Below are positions 12,927 to 14,403 of a DNA stretch of 14,403 nucleotides, piece by piece. How positions within the stretch are numbered: position 1 is the first letter of the stretch; each line of letters begins with the position of its first letter. Source of the stretch: Phycisphaerae bacterium (GTDB taxonomy: Bacteria; Planctomycetota; Phycisphaerae; Phycisphaerales; SM1A02); assembly GCA_030432455.1 (NCBI GenBank), contig JAUIHC010000034.1, positions 1 through 14,403 of the forward strand. The letters run 5' to 3'. The translations under genes and the position numbers were made by a program. Under the pieces are notes generated by a model. The model had not been told where the DNA came from. It was given only the letters and a program-made list of their open reading frames with translations, and made no database searches.

Positions 12927-13790
12927 TCAGCCGGAGCAGGTTCGTTCCTGTTCCAGGGTCTCGACGGCGGTGCGGAGGTGATCTCCGGCTGCGTCGAGGC
13001 GACGATCGGCTTCGGCACGATCCAGATCCGGGAAGAGTTCCATCAGGATCCGCAGACAGCGATCGTGCAGCTTGTCGTTGGTGGCCCGCAGGTCGATCAT
13101 GCGGCCGCCGCGGACCTTTCCCATCCGGGTGAAGACCGCGGTCGTGAGCGTGTTCAGGGCGATCTTCGTGGCCGTGCCCGCCCCGAGGCGGGTCGAGCCG
13201 GTGAGCGGCTCGGGTCCGGTGTCGAGCACCACCAGGTGATCGCAGTCGTCCGGACGGTCGCGTCCGGCACAGCTGATGAGGGCGGTCGTCGCCCCCCGCC
13301 GCTTCGCCGCGGTGATCCCGCCGAGCGGCCAGGGCGTCGTCCCGCCCGCGGCGATGCCGACGACGACATCGTTCCGCCCGACGCCCAATCGGTCGAGTTC
13401 CGGAACCGCGCCCTCCGCGTCGTCCTCGGCCCCCTCGCTCGACCGCCGCAGCGCGGCGTCACCGCCGGCGATGAGTCCGACCACCTGTCCCGGATCCGAG
13501 TGGAAGGTCGGCGGACACTCCGACGCATCGAGCACGCCGAGCCGCCCGCTGGTGCCCGCCCCGAGATAGATCAGTCGCCCGCCCGCAGCCATCCCCGCCA
13601 CCACCCGATCGACGAGCGACGCCAGCGGCGTCGCCGCCCGCTCGACCGCCTCGACCGCGCGACGCTGGTCCGACGCGAGCAGCGCGACCAGCGACTCGGT
13701 GTCGAGCGCATCGAGCGCGAGACCGTCTCCCCGGGGCCGCTCGGTGTCCACGTGCCCGCGATCGGGCGGAAGTGGCCGCGACGAGGTCAC
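12927..13790 (-). CDS. murQ: N-acetylmuramic acid 6-phosphate etherase
   Basis: A 287-residue SIS-domain enzyme that cleaves the lactyl ether of MurNAc-6-phosphate to give GlcNAc-6-phosphate in peptidoglycan recycling. Motifs are LIYLGAGTSGRLGVLDASECPP with the catalytic Glu91, SSEGAEDDAEGA (second catalytic region, Glu119/Glu122), VVGIAAGGTTPW, TGSTRLGAGTATKIALN and KVRGGRMIDLRATNDKL. The GTG at 13790 overlaps the TGA of the upstream peptidase gene (GTGA), so coupled translation is likely. A second GTG at 13751 (VDTERPRGDG) starts closer to the usual TTEQRNP-like N-terminus and cannot be excluded. An ATG at 13856 gives an Arg-rich N-terminus lying inside the peptidase gene and is rejected. 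No MurQ-partner kinase or transporter is in view. Confidence 0.95.
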   Translation of the reverse strand: MTSSRPLPPDRGHVDTERPRGDGLALDALDTESLVALLASDQRRAVEAVERAATPLASLVDRVVAGMAAGGRLIYLGAGTSGRLGVLDASECPPTFHSDPGQVVGLIAGGDAALRRSSEGAEDDAEGAVPELDRLGVGRNDVVVGIAAGGTTPWPLGGITAAKRRGATTALISCAGRDRPDDCDHLVVLDTGPEPLTGSTRLGAGTATKIALNTLTTAVFTRMGKVRGGRMIDLRATNDKLHDRCLRILMELFPDLDRAEADRRLDAAGDHLRTAVETLEQERTCSG

Positions 13791-14403
13791 GGAGCGTCGT
13801 CGCCGACGGTGTTCGCGGTGGCCGCGGCGCCGAGATGCTCCTGCAGGAACGACCACTTCGCCGAGCGATAGGCGGCGCTCGGGATGCCGTGGGTCGCGTT
13901 GGGGAAGATCTGCATCTCGAACGGGATGTCCGCGTCCTGCAGCTTCTGAGCGAGCTGGAAGGTGTTCGCGGGATGCACATTGTCGTCCTGCATCCCGTGC
14001 AGCAGGAGCAACGCCCCCTCGAGGTCGCCCGCGAGCTTCACGGCGCTGCCCGCGTCGTAGCCCTCCGGGTTCTCCTGCGGCGTTCGCATGTACCGCTCGG
14101 TGTAGATCGTGTCGTAGTTGCGGAAGTCCGTGACCGGCGCCCCCGCCACCCCCGCGTGGAAGACGCCCGGATGGCGAACCAGCGCCAGTGCCGACAGATA
14201 GCCGCCGTAGCTGTGCCCGGTGATGCCGACCCGAGCCGGGTCGATCTCGGGATGGGCGTCGAGGATCGCCCGCACCCCGGCGACCTGATCGTCGAGATCC
14301 GGCCCGCCGAGCCGCAGGTAGGTCGCGCCCTCGAACGCCTTGCCGCGACCCAGCGTGCCTCGGTTCTCGATCTTCGCGACCGCGAAGCCGAGCTCGCAGA
14401 GCG
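13787..14403 (-). CDS. S9 family prolyl oligopeptidase / DPP4-like peptidase (N-terminus cut by window edge)
   Basis: The C-terminal 205 or so residues of a serine peptidase with the alpha/beta-hydrolase catalytic domain. It enters at the right edge as LCELGFAVAKIENRGTLGRG, matching the GFxVxxIDNRGTxGRG stretch of S9B/S9C enzymes. The nucleophile elbow is GITGHSYGGYLSAL (Ser in GHSYGG), the acid is the Asp after LLLLHGMQD, and the His is in FPNATHGI. The beta-propeller domain and any signal peptide lie outside the window. Family members are commonly exported and trim peptides. The stop overlaps the murQ start by four bases, which pairs a peptidase with a muropeptide sugar enzyme in one operon. 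Confidence 0.93.
   Translation of the reverse strand, partial: LCELGFAVAKIENRGTLGRGKAFEGATYLRLGGPDLDDQVAGVRAILDAHPEIDPARVGITGHSYGGYLSALALVRHPGVFHAGVAGAPVTDFRNYDTIYTERYMRTPQENPEGYDAGSAVKLAGDLEGALLLLHGMQDDNVHPANTFQLAQKLQDADIPFEMQIFPNATHGIPSAAYRSAKWSFLQEHLGAAATANTVGDDAP

Noticed and set aside
13791..13856. Upstream ATG extension of murQ
   Set aside because: It adds an Arg-rich N-terminus that is the shadow of the overlapping peptidase gene. The GTG overlap start fits better.

Overview
The window looks like a piece of a high-GC bacterial chromosome, probably a planctomycete of the Phycisphaerae type. That placement is inferred from gene content and style (HU protein with a histone H1-like tail, FHA protein, CACAGAGACACAGAGG-type repeats, frequent GTG starts). 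No 16S or other decisive marker is present. It divides at a tRNA-Asn gene near position 4650 into an accessory left part and a housekeeping right part.

Left part (1-4577). On the minus strand lies a three-gene mobility operon with 4-base stop/start overlaps: a small unknown protein, a DUF2924 protein and a large serine recombinase that runs off the left edge. On the plus strand is a compact metal (probably mercury) locus. It holds a CsoR-type repressor behind a C-tract/G-tract operator, a fusion protein joining a CopZ-like Fe-S/zinc metallochaperone domain, a MerT-like three-helix transporter and a MerP-like HMA domain, and a thioredoxin-like lipoprotein gene. That third gene has two in-frame TGA codons, each at a position where I recall the Cys-containing relatives having a conserved cysteine. 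Each TGA is followed 17 or 19 bases later by a hairpin loop containing GGT, as in bacterial SECIS elements. I read it as an undescribed selenoprotein with two selenocysteines. This is the most interesting item in the window. No merA, merB or merR is visible.

Right part (4578-14403). tRNA-Asn (minus strand) is followed by rpmE and prfA (plus strand), separated by two strong hairpins. A convergent gap holds five copies of a 147-base repeat. Then come an unknown conserved-looking protein and glyA (both minus), divergent from an O6-methylguanine-DNA methyltransferase gene, UDP-glucose/GDP-mannose-type dehydrogenase ugd, a twin-FHA protein, and an HU protein with an Ala/Lys-rich tail. Finally, on the minus strand, an S9 prolyl oligopeptidase (cut by the right edge) overlaps murQ by four bases. 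Several genes show a TAnnnT box 6-7 bases before the start codon, suggesting leaderless transcripts.

Working model for the metal locus (inference): the CsoR-type protein senses metal or reactive sulfur and releases the operator. The fusion protein carries the metal through its MerP, MerT and CopZ parts. The exported selenocysteine lipoprotein binds or reduces the soft metal outside the inner membrane.
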